64,000 bases of DNA, taken from positions 5,084,001-5,148,000 of the forward strand of contig OZ023184.1 in assembly GCA_963995505.1 (NCBI GenBank), read 5' to 3'. Source of the stretch: Hypericum androsaemum (lineage: Eukaryota; Streptophyta; Magnoliopsida; Malpighiales; Hypericaceae). Shown one piece after another: positions 59,801-64,000 of this stretch. How positions within the stretch are numbered: position 1 is the stretch's first letter; each line of letters starts with the position of its first letter. The position numbers were made by a program, and so were the translations under genes. The notes beneath the pieces were generated by a model. It ran no database searches and was not told the DNA's origin. It was given only the letters and a program-made list of their open reading frames with translations.

Positions 59801-62800
59801 GACACAACATCCCTGGAATCAATTGATTTCTGCAAATATCCCCAGCAACGTAACAAGGGACGGCGCCCCTTCAAATCATAAACATCAGGATTTCCATTTT
59901 CTCCCCTTTCGCTTCCTTTTTCTCCTTCCAAGTCTTCAGCACTATTATTGAATTCACAGAAGGTTGCGACTAATGCATTTCGACCCTCGGTGGAAGAACC
60001 TAGATCTTTAAACAGTAGGAGACAAGAAAGCAACTCTTTTCCAACCGGTAGAACCTGGAGAGTAAAGAAACTGTGCTTCAGTTTTAGTTCACAAATGAAG
60101 AACTTTTAGTTACACCGTAGTTAACATAATCATGTACCAAAGGCCTTTGTTGGTCTAGCAAAGGGGCTTTTCCTTGCTCTAGTGAGGAACTGACAGGAAA
60201 CCACAGCAGACTTCTCCTTCGGGATGTGATTTTGAAATAGGGAGTGAATTGTCACTCCCAAGGTATCTCAAACTAGAGTATAAATAACTAAAAGAATGCT
60301 CGCAATGGTTCTAGGATACCACCAAAACATTCCAATTTAGCCTATCTTTATACCATCTACATATATCAACAACTACAAGTGCTCCAGCACACAACAGATT
60401 ATATCAGATAGATCGGCAAACTAGAAGTCCTCCAGCAAACTAGAGTAGGACAATTCTCAATAATTCAGACTTCTAAAATGTCCCTTGTGATATATATACT
60501 GGAAGTGTCAAAATCACTGTTTGCTACAGAAACGTCTGGTTGAAAGATTGAGAAGGTACCTCAGAAAACAGGAGGAGATATTGTAAAATAAGCGAACAAT
60601 CCTTGGCATCAACAGTTGCAGCATTTGGCCTAAACAACAAGAATTTACTTTCATCACGTATAATATCAAATTTCAAGAGACTAGAGAAGAAACAACATCA
60701 AACTACTAAGAAACGTCACCTTCCTGTCGGCGTTGTATTTGATAGAGAACCACACAGAAGAGAGAGGGATTTAAAAACAGGAAGGCACCACTTTGCGACT
60801 GTAAATCCACCTGTAGAATTCTTATTTTCCAACATTTGTCTGTCATCACTATCCATGAAATTGAAGCATCTCTCGAGCACTCTGGTAAGGATCTCCACAA
60901 CACCCTCATCCAACAACAGTGCCTGAGAGAAGAACTTAGAGTGAAATCATTGCTTATGCTGTGTGTGTGTGAAAGAGAGAGAGAGAGAGAGCAAATAATC
61001 TGGTGACTAGATGAACAAAATACCTTGGCACATGGATGCTCCATTAGGCTACTAAGAAAATCAAGATATCTGTAAACCTGAAAAAGCCAGAAAAAAGAGT
61101 GAGAAGAGATGGACAACTTCATTGGAGAGCGACAAAGCACAATACCTTGTATGCATCTAGTTCGGATGTACAAGATGAGTCTGAAACATGAGCGTGTATG
61201 CAAGATAATATGGGCCGTAAAAGTACAGAAGCATTTGAAGCTTTTAGGCAACCAATGCGATTTATGAAAACCCGAAGCATATCTTGAATGACTACGAGTG
61301 CCTGAAAAAATGAAAAGAAAAATATCAGGAGCATAAAAGATGTAACAAAGATATGGGAATAAATAGGTGAATAGTTTCTCTTTTCAATGAACATGGAAAA
61401 ATTAAATGAACAAAAGTAGCAACGGAATCCAAGAAACATACAGATATAGCATAATGTTGAATGATCTGTGCAACTTTATCAAGATGAGGAGATAATTGCC
61501 CAAGCAGTTTCTCGATACGTAATGGCTTCAGATACCAATTAACTTGCTTCTCCTTCTGTGCCCCCAATAATGTCCCAACAGCTAACTTTCTTAGCCCAGT
61601 CAGCAGAGGCATCCCATTTTCCCAAAGCCAGATGCCTTCTTCGGGAAATAGATCATTCTAGAAAGAGACACGGAAAGAAATGTGAAATAATAAAAGGAAG
61701 CAGTCTTGTCAATTACTGAAAAATAGAAATAACGTTTAAATGGGTTATTGCCAATAAATGCAAGTATTCTGCTTACCAACAAGCAGAGCAAGCTGCACAT
61801 TTCTTTCGGGCCTAATGCTGATACTGAAGTAGCACGAATGTCGCCAAGCAGGGAGGAGAAAAGCCCAGGAGTCCAGTCATATGCAGGCCAGCACATAAGT
61901 GCTGACACAACAAGATGACAAACAGCTCCAAAACCGAGTGCAAAGTCGGGATAATGCGAAGACAAGTCAGCAGCAGATGCAGCCAGCTTTGGACTGTATC
62001 ACCAGAACTCAATCATTATAAGATAAAACAAAAGCAATATGGAGGCAAAAGAGAATTTTGAATTACCTCACTTCTCGATGAAGTCGCAGAAGAGCATTCA
62101 TTAGTTTTGTATTCCTATGCTGTTCCTTGGATTCCTGCAAGAGAAAAAAGAGCATCTCAATTACTAATACTTATTCGGTTATCATGCACAAGTCAGTAAA
62201 TAAACAAGGTCTAATACAGCAGCAGCAAGTCAGAAAAGTTTTTAACTAGATAACTTCAAACATCAATGCTGTTGCTAAAGCATAAAAAAGGTAGTTCACC
62301 CAAATGGGGTGAATTAGGTTTTAAAAATTCTTTTTTATGAACTCAAATTCACGCAACAATTGAATTGTTACTTCAACAAAGTTGTTTCTCCTCCAGGGCA
62401 AAGAAATTGCACAATGAGAGAAAAAAAATATTGCACTAAGCACAGCCTTATTTACATTTAGTAAGTTATTATCGGGTATCCTCGCGCAAAAGAAGTGTTC
62501 AAAGTCATAAAAAATCAGAAGGAAAGACACGCATACAGTTAATTAGTCTAAACTTCCATACATCAAAACCAGGTTAAAGATCTTAATTCATGTAAAACCA
62601 AAGTCGTATCAACTTGGACAGCAGAGCAGACGATGGCACACACAACTGAAATATTACCCTCAGACAAATCAATGATATCTGCTCAAGAAAATCATTGATA
62701 TTTCCTAACTTTCAGCCTCGTGACAGAAGACCGAACTGGTTAATGACAATCTTGGCATTTGCCAGGCAAACAAATATAATTCTTCCAAGAACTTAGCTTG

Positions 62801-63988
62801 AATGTTTCAAAAAAATAAATATGAGCTGTCAAGTGAACGAACAATAATCATCATTCCTCAACTAACTGAAAGGTCATTAAATATGAGAGGTCATTGAATC
62901 ACAATAAAAAAAAGTAATACGTCAAACAGGCATCACCTGTAGTTTCTGCAGAAGGTTTATCAGCAATGCCAGAGAAGGGATAAGTAGGTCCACTAGGCTT
63001 TGCTCACGATTACGTTCCAGCAGCAAATCAGATGTTGAGTTAGCCTCAGTACCATCATCAACAAGGTAGTCTGTGTAACAGCATGAATTTATAGAGCAAG
63101 AGGTCAGTGAATTGCAAAAGCGAAATGAACAATTGCTGATTTAAAAAAAAACTGGCACTCCAGTGAACTACAAACCATAATTGTTTGAAGACCTCTCAAG
63201 CATGAAGCTGCAGTTGATCAATATTGCGCAAACAACAGTTACGGAACCTTCATCATAAAGAGCAGCACTGACAGTCTACATAAGACAAAAGGACAATCAG
63301 CAAAACGAAAATCTCCATCACATCACTGCAGGAAGTAAGAAGTACATACAGAGTTTTCTGAGACAAAGGCCAGTATCCGGACAGCTGTTGTAAGCTGCAC
63401 TATGGAAGAATCACGGAGAGCAACACCATCAAAAATCTTGTCGGATATCATCTTTCCAAGATTATCCATAACATTTATATCAGAACCAGCAGAAGCATCA
63501 GCAGCAACACTCTCCACTTCTGCCAAATCGGAAGTCAAAATGCTGAAAGAGTTCCAATTGGCATCACCTCCAGATGCTAACAGGGCAGAGTATCGCAGAA
63601 GACCAATAGTCCCATTTTTATGATACACGACCCCAGCATCTATCAACTCCAGCAGCCGAGTGGGAGCATCTTTCCTAATAGACCCAGGGGAAGAAGAATG
63701 CAATGCCTTGTGAAGCTCCATAGCATGTCCAATCCAAGAATTGAGGGAGGATGCAGTTGAATCAGTAACAATTACTTCAAAAATCTCAGCAGCTGAGTGA
63801 AATGTTGCTAGATTAATGGGCGAAGTTCCTGCAAAATAAATTTCCACACAATCGCAAACCCATTACAGAAGACGAGAAAAGCAAAATCATTAGTTCCAAA
63901 GTAGCAAGACGGTGCCATTACCATCAATCATAGAAACGGGGTCTGATTCCTTGAAAGAGTGCAAAGCTTCAATCAAGATCGAAATAAC
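56657..63988 (-). CDS. VIR: VIRILIZER (VIRMA homologue), m6A methyltransferase complex subunit, 3' part
   Basis: Seventeen exons, 5' to 3' on the minus strand: 63988-63922, 63828-63350, 63275-63176, 63070-62937, 62134-62067, 61993-61777, 61657-61442, 61301-61146, 61077-61024, 60922-60720, 60629-60560, 60054-59732, 59427-59259, 59171-57945, 57762-57046, 56961-56890, 56677-56657. All introns are GT-AG and the exons join in one frame of 4293 bases (1430 residues plus stop). Known of the family: VIR is a nuclear scaffold of the m6A writer with MTA, MTB, FIP37 and HAKAI; the plant protein has about 2100 residues, so roughly the first third lies beyond 64000. Seen: an alpha-helical region, an acidic low-complexity part, a proline/glutamine-rich tail, and the ending SLHEYFKDP, LLEQHPKLMQMLQ, ERLGQQ. 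The last exon codes only six residues and the stop. Confidence 0.93.
56825..56874 (-). repeat. (AT)25 microsatellite in the last intron of VIR
   Basis: Fifty bases of pure AT repeat inside the intron between the 72-base and 21-base final exons. It is likely polymorphic. Confidence 0.9.
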
Positions 63989-64000
63989 CTAAAACCAGAT

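Overview
The window is nuclear DNA of a flowering plant, most likely a eudicot. It is AT-rich, has long intergenic stretches, spliced genes with GT-AG introns, Ty1-copia and LINE remains, and many small TIR elements. The plant genes match Arabidopsis families closely. I cannot name the species. About a quarter of the window is gene or gene-proximal sequence; much of the rest is recognisable transposon debris.

Layout. Positions 1-18000 hold no intact gene. They contain a broken copia gag (1455-2774), a diverged minisatellite (4405-5000), two copies of a hAT-like element with 8-bp target duplications and an internal 22-bp minisatellite (5899-7382, 13284-14368), two of three copies of a fold-back element with a 23-bp internal repeat (705-1092, 8180-8511), a minus-strand LINE (8920-11695), and a fragment of an IPI1/TEX10-like gene beside a Helitron-like protein fragment (12269-13215). 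BLH1, a BEL1-type homeobox gene, lies at 20302-22661 (+) in four coding exons. It has a 5'UTR intron and one GC-AG intron. From 23585 to 29850 a LINE is split by a young but defective copia element (24365-28814, LTRs 230 and 214 bp).

Positions 32673-48532 carry three intronless U-box/ARM E3 ligase genes. One is PUB24-like; two are near-identical PUB22/23-like genes lying in a ~2.2 kb duplicated block. Between and around them are LINE relics, a nested pair of hAT-type MITEs, the third fold-back copy and a Mutator-like element with long inverted ends. A second Mutator-like element (50310-51791) precedes a DOF3.5-like gene (53155-53868, minus). The right end (56657-63988, minus) is the 3' two thirds of VIR (VIRILIZER), a subunit of the m6A RNA methyltransferase complex. 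Seventeen exons join in one frame of 1430 codons, and the gene continues beyond position 64000.

How the genes relate. They do not form one pathway: BLH1 and DOF3.5 are transcription factors, the PUBs are ubiquitin ligases linked to immunity and drought, and VIR is an RNA-modification factor. The order BLH1, PUB22/23, DOF3.5 does match two Arabidopsis neighbour pairs (PUB23/BLH1 and DOF3.5/PUB22), so it looks like an ancestral neighbourhood preserved here on one segment. I found no evidence for a new multi-gene system. The most novel material is the TIR element families with internal minisatellites and the probable captured gene fragment.
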